64,000 nt of DNA from Alicyclobacillus pomorum DSM 14955 (GCF_000472905.1 NZ_AXAR01000009.1:62001-126000); one strand, 5' to 3'; positions 1 to 8,740 are shown, counted from the first letter of the stretch. The notes: generated by a model not told the origin, from the sequence alone. Numbers and translations are program-made.

Positions 1-2
1 AC

Positions 3-257
3 GCGATGAGAAACGGGCTGTTGCCCGCCGTCACCTACGCGGGGATGGATATCGCACAGCTGTTCGGCGGGGTTGTGTTGACGGAAACGGTGTTCAACTA
101 CCCGGGCATTGGACAACTTGCCTGGCAGTCCATTGAAAACCTCGACTTCCCAGTCATTATGGCGACCGTGCTGCTCGCCGCGGTGTTCGTGGTGGTGGCC
201 AACTTTGTGGTCGACATCGTCTACTCCGTCATTGACCCGCGCATCAGCCTGAGCTGA
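3..257 (+). CDS. Peptide/nickel-type ABC transporter permease, C-terminal part
   Basis: Only the last 84 or so residues are in the window; the reading frame is open from base 3 and the real start lies upstream. The fragment matches the end of DppB/OppB-type permeases of the BPD_transp_1 family, with the typical ETVFNYPGIGQL segment, a final hydrophobic helix, and the closing DPRI tail. Such a subunit pairs with a second permease and ATPases in the membrane to import di- or oligopeptides. The solute-binding lipoprotein gene starts 142 bases downstream, which supports the assignment. Substrate cannot be told from this fragment. Confidence 0.85.
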   Translation, partial: AMRNGLLPAVTYAGMDIAQLFGGVVLTETVFNYPGIGQLAWQSIENLDFPVIMATVLLAAVFVVVANFVVDIVYSVIDPRISLS

Positions 258-399
258 GACAGCGTTTGGTGGAACAAACTTTTGCGAGAAAGGGGCGATG
301 CCCTGCGGCACAGGAGGAATCTCCGGGAGGCCGCAAGCCATTTCTCAGCAATTATCAAAACGTTTCATCCATTCTCGATGAGAAAAAGGGAGGCTTCAT

Positions 400-2088
400 G
401 TGATGAACAGTTTGTGGAAAAAGGGACTTGCCGTGCTGAGCACGGCAGCGCTCGCAACGGCCGTCCTGGCTGGTTGTGGCGGTGGCAGCACCGGAAACAC
501 GGGAAATGCCCCGACAAGCACTCCTTCTGGAGACACCGGTACTCCGCAAAAGGGTGGCAAGATTGACATCGATATCAACGACGATTTGGCGCACCTGGAT
601 CCTGCGGTGGCGTACGACCAGGGGGACTGGGAATTCCTGCCGCAACAATTGTACAACCAACTGCTGACGTACAAACCGGGTACGGCTGAACTGCAACCGG
701 ACCTGGCCACCTCGATGCCGGACATTTCTAAGGATGGACTGACCTACACGTTCCACCTGCGGAAAGGGGTCAAATTTGCCAACGGTGATCCGGTGACCGC
801 CCAATGTTTCGTGGACGAGTTCAAACGGATTTTGACGAAGAGCTTGCAATCTCCGGCCGTCGGTTTCATTGATCCCGCGATTCAAGGTGCAGACGACTTC
901 TACAATGGGAAAACCAAGGAACTGACCGGTGTGGTCGCGAAGGACGACTACACGCTCGTCATCAAACTGACCAAACCGGCGACGTACTTCACGAAAATCT
1001 TGGCCATGCCGTTCTTCTCGCCGGTGGACGAGAAGTACATCCAATCCATCGGTGGCGACAAGGCGTTTGACCACAAACCCATGGGCACTGGTCCGTTTAT
1101 GATGAAATCCTATGATTTCGGCAAGGAAATGGTCCTGGTGCGCAATCCGAACTACTTCGATAAGGACAAGAAGCCGTACCTGGATGAAATCGACGTCCAC
1201 ATCAACAGCAATCCAAGCGCTACGGCGCTCAGTTTTGAACAGGGCAACACGGCGTTTATGAGTGACTTTACGCAAGACATCCCAGCGCAGTCCTTCCTGA
1301 AGTGGAGCAATGACCCGCAGTATCAGTCGCTTATTAAAAAGCAACCGCTGATGGGTGTCTATTACCTCGGTCTCAATACGCAGGTTGCGCCGTTCAACAA
1401 CAAGCTCGTCCGTCAGGCTATCGAGTACGCCATCAACAAGGACAACCTCGTGAAGTTGAACAACGGGCGTGCGCAGGTGACCAATGAGATCTTGCCGCCT
1501 GGTATTGAAGGGTATACAAAGACTTTGCACGGCAAGGACGATGTCAACTACAAGTACGATCCACAAAAGGCGAAAGAACTCCTCAAACAGGCGGGCGTAT
1601 CCAACCTGACCGTCAACATGGTGGTCCGCAACCGCTCGCCGTTGACCGAATGCGCGCAGTCCATCCAGGCGGACCTGAAGGCCGTCGGCATCACGGTGAA
1701 CCTGCAGCAAGTCGGTGAGAGCGACTACCTGAGCAAGGCGGAGTCTGGTAAGGCGCAGATGGGCCTGTACGGTTGGTTTGCAGACTTCCCAGATCCGTAC
1801 GACTTCCTGGACGTCCTCTTCAACAGTGCGCAGGCACCTATCAACAACTGGGCGAACTACAAGAACCCAGAAGTCGACAAGGAACTGGCACAGGCTGCAA
1901 CCATGCCGGACGGTCCGGAGCGCTACGCGCTGTACGACAAGATTCAGGACCAGATTCTCGATGACGCCGCATGGGTGCCTCTGTACAACCCGGTGGCAAC
2001 AACGATTCACCAGTCCTGGGTACACAACTTCTACACCAACCCGGTCTTGGAGGATCCGCTCGCGGACATCTGGGTATCCAAACACTGA
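400..2088 (+). CDS. Peptide ABC transporter substrate-binding lipoprotein (SBP family 5)
   Basis: An extracellular solute-binding protein for an oligopeptide-type ABC importer, anchored to the membrane by a lipid. Residues 1-25 form a signal peptide ending in the lipobox LAGC, with the lipidated cysteine at residue 26, followed by a Gly/Ser/Thr-rich linker. The body (about 60-560) is a full-length SBP_bac_5 domain with motifs such as HLRKGVKFANGDP and RQAIEYAINKDNLV. The ribosome site AAGGGAGG lies at 386-393, so either GTG at 400 or ATG at 403 could start translation. It follows the permease fragment and is probably co-transcribed. The ligand is not predictable from sequence alone. Confidence 0.93.
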   Translation: MMNSLWKKGLAVLSTAALATAVLAGCGGGSTGNTGNAPTSTPSGDTGTPQKGGKIDIDINDDLAHLDPAVAYDQGDWEFLPQQLYNQLLTYKPGTAELQPDLATSMPDISKDGLTYTFHLRKGVKFANGDPVTAQCFVDEFKRILTKSLQSPAVGFIDPAIQGADDFYNGKTKELTGVVAKDDYTLVIKLTKPATYFTKILAMPFFSPVDEKYIQSIGGDKAFDHKPMGTGPFMMKSYDFGKEMVLVRNPNYFDKDKKPYLDEIDVHINSNPSATALSFEQGNTAFMSDFTQDIPAQSFLKWSNDPQYQSLIKKQPLMGVYYLGLNTQVAPFNNKLVRQAIEYAINKDNLVKLNNGRAQVTNEILPPGIEGYTKTLHGKDDVNYKYDPQKAKELLKQAGVSNLTVNMVVRNRSPLTECAQSIQADLKAVGITVNLQQVGESDYLSKAESGKAQMGLYGWFADFPDPYDFLDVLFNSAQAPINNWANYKNPEVDKELAQAATMPDGPERYALYDKIQDQILDDAAWVPLYNPVATTIHQSWVHNFYTNPVLEDPLADIWVSKH

Positions 2089-2098
2089 TTCGTTGCAA

Positions 2099-2136
2099 GG
2101 TGAGAGGCAGAGGGACTCCTCTGCTTCTCTCTCACC
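2099..2136 (+). terminator. Hairpin after the binding-protein gene
   Basis: GCAGAGG (2107-2113) pairs with CCTCTGC (2118-2124), and an outer GGTGAGAG pairs with CTCTCACC. It sits 10 bases after the lipoprotein stop. There is no T tract, so it may be a processing or transcript-stabilising hairpin rather than an intrinsic terminator. Confidence 0.4.
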
Positions 2137-2206
2137 CACGTCACTTTACCGCGTCACTGCTGTAATGTGTTGAATCACAACGCGTACAAGGTAAGGGGAA
2201 GGGAGT

Positions 2207-2887
2207 GTGATGAGTCTGGAAAAACCACGCGCGGTCAGCTTGACCGAACACACGGCTCGTACGTTGCGACAGGCCATTTTACGGGGCGAATTAAAGCCAG
2301 GCAGTCGCCTTGTGGAGCTTGCCATCGCACAGCAAATGGGAATCAGTCGCGGTCCGGTGCGCGAGGCGATTCAGCAACTTGCAGCCGAAGGATTGCTGGT
2401 CATTCACCCTCGGCGCGGTGCTGAAGTCCGCTCGTTGGATGCGAAGACAGCGTGGGAAGTGCAGACACTCCGCGGCACATTGGAGGCCTTCGCCGTCCGC
2501 TTGGGATTGCCGAACCTGAGCGAACGCGACATGGAGACGCTGCAATCGTTTCTTCAGGACATGCAGTCAGCGTGTGCTTCTACAGGTTTGGATGTGTCCG
2601 CGTGGATTGACGCGGATTTGTCGTTTCACGGATTCATTGTCGATCTTGCTGACCATAAGCGCTTGTCCATGGCCTTTCACGCACTCGATCCGCTGCATGG
2701 GGTGACCTATACTACGGGTATCCAAGATGCCGCACACTTGTCGGAATTCCCTGCGCGCCATCAAGAGATTCTCAATGCCTTGCGGGCCAAGGATGTCGAC
2801 CTGGCTGTGCGCGTTGTGACGGAACACTACGAGCGTCAGGCAGATTACTTTCGGACGAGTCTTTCCGGTGTCTCTAGCATACACTGA
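2207..2887 (+). CDS. GntR-family (FadR subfamily) transcriptional regulator
   Basis: A DNA-binding repressor or activator of about 226 residues. The N-terminal winged helix-turn-helix (about 12-78) contains the diagnostic ISRGPVREAIQQLAAEGLL helix, followed by a wing ending near RRGAEV. The remainder (about 85-215) is an all-helical FCD ligand-binding domain, which in this family binds small carboxylates or similar metabolites, often with a metal held by Asp/His residues. Start is GTG 2207 or ATG 2210 after an AGGGGAAGGGA ribosome site. It stands alone behind the peptide transporter; control of that transporter is plausible but only inferred from position. Confidence 0.92.
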   Translation: MMSLEKPRAVSLTEHTARTLRQAILRGELKPGSRLVELAIAQQMGISRGPVREAIQQLAAEGLLVIHPRRGAEVRSLDAKTAWEVQTLRGTLEAFAVRLGLPNLSERDMETLQSFLQDMQSACASTGLDVSAWIDADLSFHGFIVDLADHKRLSMAFHALDPLHGVTYTTGIQDAAHLSEFPARHQEILNALRAKDVDLAVRVVTEHYERQADYFRTSLSGVSSIH

Positions 2888-2983
2888 ACGATACATTCGT
2901 CGTTTGATGAAAAGGACACGCCGTGCCGCTTTTCCTTGCCGCGCGTACTTTGTGGAAAGGCCCGAAAAGAAAGGGTGGCTTTC

Positions 2984-3361
2984 ATGACGATTCGAAGCGA
3001 GGACGCGGAGAAAGTGATTATTGTGGAAGGCAAGACGGACCGGGAGCGGTTGCTCGCCGTCTTGGATGAACCCGTGCGGATTGTGTGTACGTTCGGGACC
3101 TTGAGTTACGAGAAAATGGAGATGTTCATTCAGGAACTGCAAGACGAAGAAGACGTGTATGTGCTGGTGGATGCGGATGCATCGGGCATGAAATTGCGGA
3201 GTCAATTGAAAAGGGAGTTGCCCAACGCGAAACACCTGTACACGCGCCGCATGTACCGGGAAGTTGCGCGAACCCCCTTGGAACACCTGGCCCGCGTCCT
3301 CGCAGACGCACATTTTGAAGTGGATGATAAGTGGCTCCACCCGGAGCTGTTTGACCTGTAA
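2984..3361 (+). CDS. Toprim domain protein (YusF-like)
   Basis: A 125-residue protein made essentially of one Toprim fold. The catalytic glutamate motif is VEGKTD near residue 14 and the metal-binding DxDxxG motif is DADASG near residue 66. Stand-alone small Toprim proteins resemble B. subtilis YusF; they are presumed to act on nucleic acids but have no settled role. ATG 2984 is chosen because AAAGGGTGG lies just upstream; an upstream in-frame ATG at 2936 has no good ribosome site. It is flanked by the GntR gene and a hairpin terminator, so it is probably monocistronic. Confidence 0.85.
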   Translation: MTIRSEDAEKVIIVEGKTDRERLLAVLDEPVRIVCTFGTLSYEKMEMFIQELQDEEDVYVLVDADASGMKLRSQLKRELPNAKHLYTRRMYREVARTPLEHLARVLADAHFEVDDKWLHPELFDL

Positions 3362-3390
3362 ACAGGAGTAATTTGCAACATTTTGTATGG

Positions 3391-3420
3391 GCTCTCGGTA
3401 TCGGCCGAGGGCTTTACATA
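3391..3420 (+). terminator. Probable terminator after the Toprim gene
   Basis: GCTCTCGG (3391-3398) pairs with CCGAGGGC (3405-3412) around a six-base loop, followed by a short TTTACATATTTG stretch. The rest of the gene-free stretch to 3687 shows no convincing ORF; a TATACT-like element near 3619-3630 may be the promoter of the next gene. Confidence 0.5.
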
Positions 3421-3687
3421 TTTGCATTCAGGACGTCGTACAGGACTTGGGCGTGGTTGTGAATCGGATCGCGCGCCGCGCGGGGCCACAGTCTATCCAC
3501 AAGAATGCGCGTTCCGTCGCTTGTGGACCATGGTTCGTAGACTCGTTTCAACTGTAGTTCGTGCATGGTGCGTGTTCCTCCGAGCGCTTTAGCCGTGCGA
3601 AAGGATCAGGTATTATGCTATTATACTCGACATTTGCAACGCAACGACAGATCTGCACGCGAAAGTCACGCGCGAAGGAGGCGTAGG

Positions 3688-4842
3688 ATGACGACCGAAT
3701 CCGCAAACCGCGATTATATACAGAAAACCATGGTCGAAAACTGGCGGCGCGAAATGGAAGCGGCCGCCCTGTACGAACTCTCCGCACAGCAAGAGACCAA
3801 TGAGCGGCGGAAGAACATTTTCGCCCAGCTTGCGGACGTGGAGTACAAGCACGCGCGCATGTGGGAGGAAAAGCTCAGGGCGTCGGGGTATGACGTGACC
3901 ACCCTCCAGAAACCGCATGTCTCCATCAAAGGCCTGAATCCAGTGGGGATTGTGCAGCGGATTGAAGCCATTGAAGACAGCAATGCCACGTGGTACCGCT
4001 CCCTGCGCAACGTCATCAACGACGAAGACATCCTGCGCATCCTCGACGAGATTGACGCCGACGAGGCGGCGCACGGAGAACTGGATGAATTGTTGAAGCA
4101 AGGACACAGTCCGGAGAAGCGACTCCGCAGCCTGTGGGGTCGTGAGCGTCACCGTCAAGGATCCAAGGACTGGGTCGGGGACGCCATTTACGGGGTGAAC
4201 GACGGCCTGGGCGCGATTTTTGGCATCATTTCCGGTGTTGCTGGATTCACGGAGAACACGCACACAGTGCTCATCAGTGGCTTCTTTGGCGCGCTGGCCA
4301 GCACGTTGTCCATGGGGGCCGGAGCCTGGCTCGCGACGAAGTCGGAGAACGAAGTGATGGAGACCACGTTGGCCCAGGAACGGCGGGAAATCGAAGAGGA
4401 ACCAGAGCACGAAATCGAGGAACTGGCGTTGCTCTACCAACTCAAGGGTTTCACGCCGGAGGAGTCCGCCAAGATTGCGGAGACGATTGCCCAGGATAAG
4501 GACCAGTTTCTCAAGACCATGGTGCAGGAGGAGTTTGGATTTCACGAGGAAGGACGCGGGAATCCGTGGAAATCTGCTTTGTTTGGCAGCTTGTCCACGT
4601 TCGTCGGCGGCATTATTCCGCTGGTGCCCTTCTTCTTCTTGAGTGGCCTCCCAGCCATGGTTGCTGCCGCGATTGTCAGCTTGTTGGCGCACTTCGCTGT
4701 CGGTGCTGCGAAGAGCCTCATCACCGTTCGGAGTTGGTGGTCGAGCGGTCTCGAAATGACACTGGTCGGTATCATCGTCGGCGTTGTGTCTTACGCACTT
4801 GGGGCCATTGGGTCTTCCATTTTCGGCGTCACAGCGGTCTAG
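3688..4842 (+). CDS. Rubrerythrin-like ferritin domain fused to VIT1/CCC1 transporter
   Basis: A 384-residue fusion. The N-terminal part (about 10-145) is a rubrerythrin-type four-helix ferritin-like domain with metal-ligand Glu/His patterns such as EVEYKHARMWEE-like and DEAAHGELDELL. The C-terminal part (about 160-384) is a VIT1/CCC1-type membrane transporter with the family hallmark DAIYGVNDGLGAIFG, a small-residue helix pair (LASTLSMGAGAWLA), a charged cytoplasmic hairpin (about 230-285) and three further membrane helices. VIT1 relatives move Fe(II) or Mn(II) out of the cytoplasm, and the ferritin domain may sense or hand over metal. ATG 3688 is preceded by AAGGAGGCG. Probably monocistronic, ending at a strong terminator. 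Confidence 0.92.
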   Translation: MTTESANRDYIQKTMVENWRREMEAAALYELSAQQETNERRKNIFAQLADVEYKHARMWEEKLRASGYDVTTLQKPHVSIKGLNPVGIVQRIEAIEDSNATWYRSLRNVINDEDILRILDEIDADEAAHGELDELLKQGHSPEKRLRSLWGRERHRQGSKDWVGDAIYGVNDGLGAIFGIISGVAGFTENTHTVLISGFFGALASTLSMGAGAWLATKSENEVMETTLAQERREIEEEPEHEIEELALLYQLKGFTPEESAKIAETIAQDKDQFLKTMVQEEFGFHEEGRGNPWKSALFGSLSTFVGGIIPLVPFFFLSGLPAMVAAAIVSLLAHFAVGAAKSLITVRSWWSSGLEMTLVGIIVGVVSYALGAIGSSIFGVTAV

Positions 4843-4887
4843 GACGTCTGGTTTCAGGCGATTTCACAACCGAATCTCTGAACACGC

Positions 4888-4918
4888 AAATGGCGCGCCT
4901 TTCCTGGGCGCGCCATTT
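4888..4918. terminator. Bidirectional terminator between the VIT1 gene and map
   Basis: A perfect 12-bp stem, AAATGGCGCGCC with GGCGCGCCATTT, seven-base loop. The A/T ends give a short U run on either strand, fitting the convergent genes on each side. Confidence 0.75.
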
Positions 4919-4944
4919 CTGCGATTTGCCAATCGCTCCTGCCC

Positions 4945-5691
4945 TTAGAGCGCGGTCAAAATCTCCGGGCCGTTGTCCGTGATGACCAGCGTATGTTCGT
5001 ACTGGGTGGTGAGGCTGCCGTCTGCCGTCCGGGCCGTCCAGCCGTCTTCGTCCAACACGGTCTCATACGTTCCGATGTTGACCATCGGCTCAATCGTAAA
5101 CGTCATGCCTTTGCGGATTTTCGGTCCCCGGTGCGGCGGTCCGAAGTGCAGTACTTCCGGTGGTTCGTGCATCTTGCGGCCAATGCCGTGGCCAATGTAG
5201 TCGCGAACGACCGACAGACCTTCCGATTCCACGTACGTCTGAATCGCGTGGCCAATATCTGAAATGTGGTTGCCAATGATGGCCTGCTCAATGCCTTTGA
5301 ACAAGGCTGTATGGGTCACGTCGAGCAGGTGCTGTGCTTCTTTGCTAATGTTGCCGACGGCGTAGCTCCAGGCGGAGTCGGCGTGCAGCCCCTTGTGCAA
5401 CGCAACCATGTCCACGGTGATGATGTCTCCATCCTTGAGCACGTAGTCGCTCGGGAACCCATGGCAAATCACGTCGTTGACCGACGTGCAGGCTGCGAAC
5501 GGATACCCGTTGTAGCCCTTCTGCGCCGGGATCATCTTGTGGCGCGTAATAAATTTCTCCACGAATTCGTCAATTTGCAAGGTGGTGATGCCGGGCTTGA
5601 TAAAGTCCTTCAATGCCGCATGGCATTCCGCGACCACCTTGCCTGCTTCGCGCATCAGCTGTATTTCGTAATTGCTCTTCGTGACAATCAA
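4945..5691 (-). CDS. map: Methionine aminopeptidase, type I
   Basis: Removes the initiator methionine from nascent proteins in the cytoplasm. The 248-residue length is standard for type Ia enzymes without extension. Key residues are visible: His77 (VICHGFPSD), metal ligands Asp94 and Asp105, His168 (IGHGIGRKMHEPP), Glu201 (FTIEPM) and Glu232 (QYEHT). The gene is monocistronic and convergent with the VIT1 gene, sharing its terminator. In many Bacillota map sits in the ribosomal protein cluster; this copy stands outside that context, so it may be a second map gene. Start ATG is preceded by a GGAGG-like site on the minus strand (AGGTTTCACG context, weak). Confidence 0.95.
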   Translation of the reverse strand: MIVTKSNYEIQLMREAGKVVAECHAALKDFIKPGITTLQIDEFVEKFITRHKMIPAQKGYNGYPFAACTSVNDVICHGFPSDYVLKDGDIITVDMVALHKGLHADSAWSYAVGNISKEAQHLLDVTHTALFKGIEQAIIGNHISDIGHAIQTYVESEGLSVVRDYIGHGIGRKMHEPPEVLHFGPPHRGPKIRKGMTFTIEPMVNIGTYETVLDEDGWTARTADGSLTTQYEHTLVITDNGPEILTAL

Positions 5692-5984
5692 CGTGAAACC
5701 TCCATTTACACACGGTAGTCACATGTACTGTGCCCTAAAAACGTCCGTCACCCGCTTATTCTACCTCTTTCACTGTGTTCCATCATACCCAAAACCGATT
5801 CCGGATGCGACGGACATGCCACCATATTCTGTGTGTCACGTGAAAGGGTAGACGAGGTGCCTTTTTCGTCGCAAGGTTCCCAATCGATGGATATAATAGA
5901 ATCAGAATACCATGTATGAGAAACTTGCGTTTCGCTCTGCTGGCGAAGTGTACGGCGCGGAGCGTACAGGGAGAGTGACCAAAG

Positions 5985-6170
5985 GTGCCCTCAGCCGTCT
6001 GTCCTCATTGCGGGGAATCCGCATTTTCGAGCGCCGAATTCAATCGGATCTGGAACTGCCCGTACTGCGGCAAGCCGGTCATTCCGCAGTCGGAGCATTC
6101 ACCTCGCGGGATAAGCCGAGATCCAGTGACAGACGACTACAGCCGATTTTGGACCGTCGTGGAAGATTGA
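5985..6170 (+). CDS. Small zinc-ribbon protein
   Basis: A 61-residue protein with two CxxC knuckles, CPHC near residues 6-9 and CPYC near 25-28, the usual arrangement for a treble-clef or ribbon zinc site. The remainder is polar and ends in an acidic tail. GTG 5985 is taken as the start, with a GGGAGAG ribosome site shortly upstream. A TATAAT hexamer lies at 5892-5897. A strong terminator follows at 6264. Function is unknown; such proteins often bind nucleic acids or act as adaptors. Confidence 0.6.
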   Translation: MPSAVCPHCGESAFSSAEFNRIWNCPYCGKPVIPQSEHSPRGISRDPVTDDYSRFWTVVED

Positions 6171-6263
6171 GCGACTGGAAGATTTGACGAGCGCACGGTG
6201 CGTTGGCGTTGGGGAAAGTATGGAATGATGCATATTCTGACGTGTCCTATCTACGTCCTATCT

Positions 6264-6290
6264 ACGGGTTGCCGAGGCAACCCGTTTTCC
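6264..6290 (+). terminator. Intrinsic terminator after the zinc-ribbon gene
   Basis: ACGGGTTGCC pairs with GGCAACCCGT, two-base loop spacing, then TTTTCC. Just upstream is a short direct repeat, CCTATCTACG, present twice in tandem at about 6246-6266. Confidence 0.7.
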
Positions 6291-6349
6291 TATGCCCCGG
6301 TTAAAACGAGGCGCTGAGAGGCCATCCTGATAGAGAAAGCAAGGCCCTG

Positions 6350-6547
6350 TCAGGAGGACTGTACGTAAAGTGACGACGTACTCAGAAAGACGATGCCGAT
6401 GACCAGTCCGACGCAGGCAATGCCAATCAGGCGACGGCGGGATACGGTGCGGTTCGCATCTGGTCGCACGATGACGAATATGGTGAAGAGAACGGCAATC
6501 ACAATGCAAAAGACAGCGTCGAGTCCGAGGTGTAGAAGCGTATGCAC
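6350..6547 (-). CDS. Small two-helix membrane protein, unknown
   Basis: About 65 residues with two hydrophobic stretches, one near residues 6-29 (GLDAVFCIVIAVLFTIFVIV) and one near 42-58, separated by a basic loop NRTVSRRR. GTG at 6547 is preferred because AGAGGAG stands seven bases upstream; an in-frame start 45 bases further up has no ribosome site. It is divergent from the DUF190 gene, with about 90 bases between the two starts. No family recognised. Confidence 0.5.
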   Translation of the reverse strand: MHTLLHLGLDAVFCIVIAVLFTIFVIVRPDANRTVSRRRLIGIACVGLVIGIVFLSTSSLYVQSS

Positions 6548-6639
6548 AGCCTGACTCCTCTCTTGGAACAAGTACCACAGACATTGTGCCACAATCGCCC
6601 GAGACTTGCACAGTCCACATGGCGGATGGAGGTTTTTTC

Positions 6640-7383
6640 ATGAATGAAGCACTGTGCTCGTCGTGTAGCGTGCTGAAAGCGGGGGTGTGGAACGGCGCCG
6701 AGACAGACTGGCGGGGACGCTTGCTGTACAAAGTGCTGCTCCAGGACGCGATGGATTGCGGGCTGCGCGGGGGCACGGTGTGGAGTCACGTCGAAGGCAG
6801 TCGGTCCAAGCGCACGTTTCGAACCGTGGAAAGTGAAGTGTCGTCCAATCAGCTTCCAGTGCTGCTGGAATTTGTGGACACGGTGCCCGCTCTGGAGCGC
6901 TTCATTCCCGTGTGCCAAAAGCGGATGGGGAAAAAGGGCATTCTGGTGGTGGAGCAGGGGCATGTGTGGCCGACTGGAGACGGTGGAGGAGGAGATGCGG
7001 TGAAGGAGCCGGGACATCAGCAACCAATGAACGTTCCAGAGCACACGTCTGGCGTCGCGTACGACGGCCTACAGGTGCAGATCTTTACGTTGGAACAGAA
7101 CCGCATCGGAGGCAAGCCGGTCTACCAGGCGGTGGCTGAATTCCTGCGTCACCGAGACATCCTCTGGGTCTCCACGGCGCGCAGCATCTCCGGGTACGGG
7201 CACATGCGCCAAATTCGCTCGCGCGCCCGGTGGTTTCAGAAGAGTGACGTACCCATCGTGGTCACCGTGCTCGACAAAGCGGAGACCTTGGAACCTTGTC
7301 TGCCGGAACTGGTGACATTGGTGGACGGGCATGGATTCATCGTGAGCAAGCCGGTGGTGTGGCACCATCCCAGCCATCCCTGA
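6640..7383 (+). CDS. Tandem DUF190 (UPF0166) protein
   Basis: A 247-residue cytoplasmic protein containing two copies of the DUF190 fold, a small PII-like ferredoxin-type domain. The first copy (about 15-110) reads GRLLYKVLLQDAMDCGLRGG then PVLLEFVDTVPALERFIP; the second (about 140-240) reads GKPVYQAVAEFLRHRDILW then PIVVTVLDKAETLEPCLPEL. DUF190 proteins are usually single-domain and often sit beside CrcB fluoride channels; no crcB is seen here. An insert rich in Gly/Asp links the copies. ATG 6640 is chosen because GGAGG stands seven bases upstream. Role unknown, possibly metabolite sensing by analogy with PII. Confidence 0.8.
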   Translation: MNEALCSSCSVLKAGVWNGAETDWRGRLLYKVLLQDAMDCGLRGGTVWSHVEGSRSKRTFRTVESEVSSNQLPVLLEFVDTVPALERFIPVCQKRMGKKGILVVEQGHVWPTGDGGGGDAVKEPGHQQPMNVPEHTSGVAYDGLQVQIFTLEQNRIGGKPVYQAVAEFLRHRDILWVSTARSISGYGHMRQIRSRARWFQKSDVPIVVTVLDKAETLEPCLPELVTLVDGHGFIVSKPVVWHHPSHP

Positions 7384-7429
7384 CGTTCAGCCGGCGGTCG
7401 GATGGGCTCGGCGGCCAACGTCAGCGGAT

Positions 7430-8179
7430 TTACGCCTGTGCGCGAACCCCGGCGCGGTCTGCCCAATTCGAGAAGTATATGTAGCGCGCCACCACCATGT
7501 GGAGGAGCCACGTCACTGCGATTCCGTACGCGACAGCCAATCCCGCCAATCCAAACCAGGACACGTGAATGGACAAAGAGAGCGAGAATCCCGTCAGAAA
7601 GACAAGGAGAACGCCGTAGGGAAGCATCGCCATCACGCTGGACAGCAGCGTGCCAACCGCCGATTGGAACGCCAATGGAATGTTGCGCTCGGAGACCAGC
7701 GCCACGTCGGCAAACAGGAAGAGAAACCGCAGCAGAAGAACCAAAACGGTCAACGTCACGTTCATCTGTGGGAACACCCGAACGACACCCGCCAAGAGGA
7801 TGTTGATGCCGGTCCACAGCAGGTACCACAGGAACAGTCGCCAGAAGCTGCGCGCGGCGTCGTGGAGGAACGTCGTGAGAGATACAGCCTGACGTGTGTT
7901 GATGCGGACAAGGCTGCCGTAAAATCCGCCGGTGAGGAACACCTGGACAAGCAGTACGACAAACGGCGACAACCAGGATATATTGGTGCTAGGGCGGATG
8001 ATGTTCCAAATGGACGGAATGCTGGTTGGCAGAGACAACAGCTGTTCACGGATGGCGGGTGCTGTCAGTACGATATCCGTGGACACCAGATACCACCAGG
8101 ACACCGCGGTAAAGACCGTGCAGACGAGCATGAGACCGAGGATGGAACGCCAGAATTGATGAATCACGACATCGACCAC
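7430..8179 (-). CDS. Polytopic membrane protein, unknown
   Basis: About 249 residues with roughly six hydrophobic helices: near 12-33, 70-92, 110-135, 140-160, 180-205 and 210-232. No catalytic motif or known family signature is visible. The overall plan, an evenly helical protein of about 250 residues, resembles DUF-type membrane proteins with a glycerophosphoryl-diester-like membrane domain, but this is only a loose impression. The start is uncertain: GTG 8179 has a weak ATAAGG site and an internal GTG lies 12 bases later. It is convergent with the DUF190 gene and divergent from acpS. Confidence 0.6.
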   Translation of the reverse strand: MVDVVIHQFWRSILGLMLVCTVFTAVSWWYLVSTDIVLTAPAIREQLLSLPTSIPSIWNIIRPSTNISWLSPFVVLLVQVFLTGGFYGSLVRINTRQAVSLTTFLHDAARSFWRLFLWYLLWTGINILLAGVVRVFPQMNVTLTVLVLLLRFLFLFADVALVSERNIPLAFQSAVGTLLSSVMAMLPYGVLLVFLTGFSLSLSIHVSWFGLAGLAVAYGIAVTWLLHMVVARYIYFSNWADRAGVRAQA

Positions 8180-8295
8180 CTTATCGAGTTAATCGCTGGC
8201 CTATCATACATATCGAACGATTTGGAAAACTCGTCGATTCCCTACTCATTCTACATGGACATGCCTTGAATTCAAGTGTGAAAGGAGGCGACCGG

Positions 8296-8676
8296 ATGCT
8301 GTTGGGACTTGGCACGGACCTCGTGGACATCGGGCGAATCCGTGCGGCGTACGAGCGGCAGGGCGACAGGCTGTTACAGCGTATCCTCGCGCCCAACGAA
8401 CGGATCCAGTGCGCCAATGTTTCGGTGGAGCGGATGGTGGAGTTTCTCGCAGGCCGATTTGCCGCCAAAGAAGCGATAGCGAAGGCGGCAGGCTGCGGCA
8501 TTGGGCGACTGAGGATGAATCTCGTGGAACTAGTTGTTGGTCAGAGGGGGCTGCAGGTCCGATTCCTGCACAGCGATTTGCCACAAGAATTTCGTGGACG
8601 GTGGAGCGTTTCCGTGACGCACACGTCGACCATGGCTTTTGCAACCGCCATTCTGGAGGCAGACCCGGACGAGTAG
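8296..8676 (+). CDS. acpS: Holo-[acyl-carrier-protein] synthase
   Basis: Transfers 4'-phosphopantetheine from CoA to a serine of acyl carrier protein, activating fatty-acid synthesis. At 126 residues it has the size of the trimeric AcpS class. The magnesium-binding Asp8 (GLGTDLVDIGRI) and Glu59 (RFAAKEAIAKA) are present, and VSVTHTSTMAFATAI near the C-terminus matches the family end. ATG 8296 follows GAAAGGAGGCGACCGG. It opens a run with nnrE/nnrD, a LolA-like lipoprotein and alr, the same neighbourhood as B. subtilis acpS-lolA-like-alr-ndoAI-ndoA. Confidence 0.95.
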   Translation: MLLGLGTDLVDIGRIRAAYERQGDRLLQRILAPNERIQCANVSVERMVEFLAGRFAAKEAIAKAAGCGIGRLRMNLVELVVGQRGLQVRFLHSDLPQEFRGRWSVSVTHTSTMAFATAILEADPDE

Positions 8677-8740
8677 AGGATTGTACTATTCGTGGGACGG
8701 GCGGAATATATGTAATACCAATCCTCGGGGAGGGTACCGA

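Noticed and set aside
355-2139. 594-codon open frame on the minus strand
   Set aside because: It lies opposite the clear SBP family 5 lipoprotein gene, has no family match or ribosome site, and its composition (Arg/Val/Leu-rich) is typical of an antisense shadow in GC-rich DNA.
3493-3501. Single DnaA-box-like CTATCCACA
   Set aside because: An isolated one-mismatch site with no others near it; expected by chance in 64 kb.
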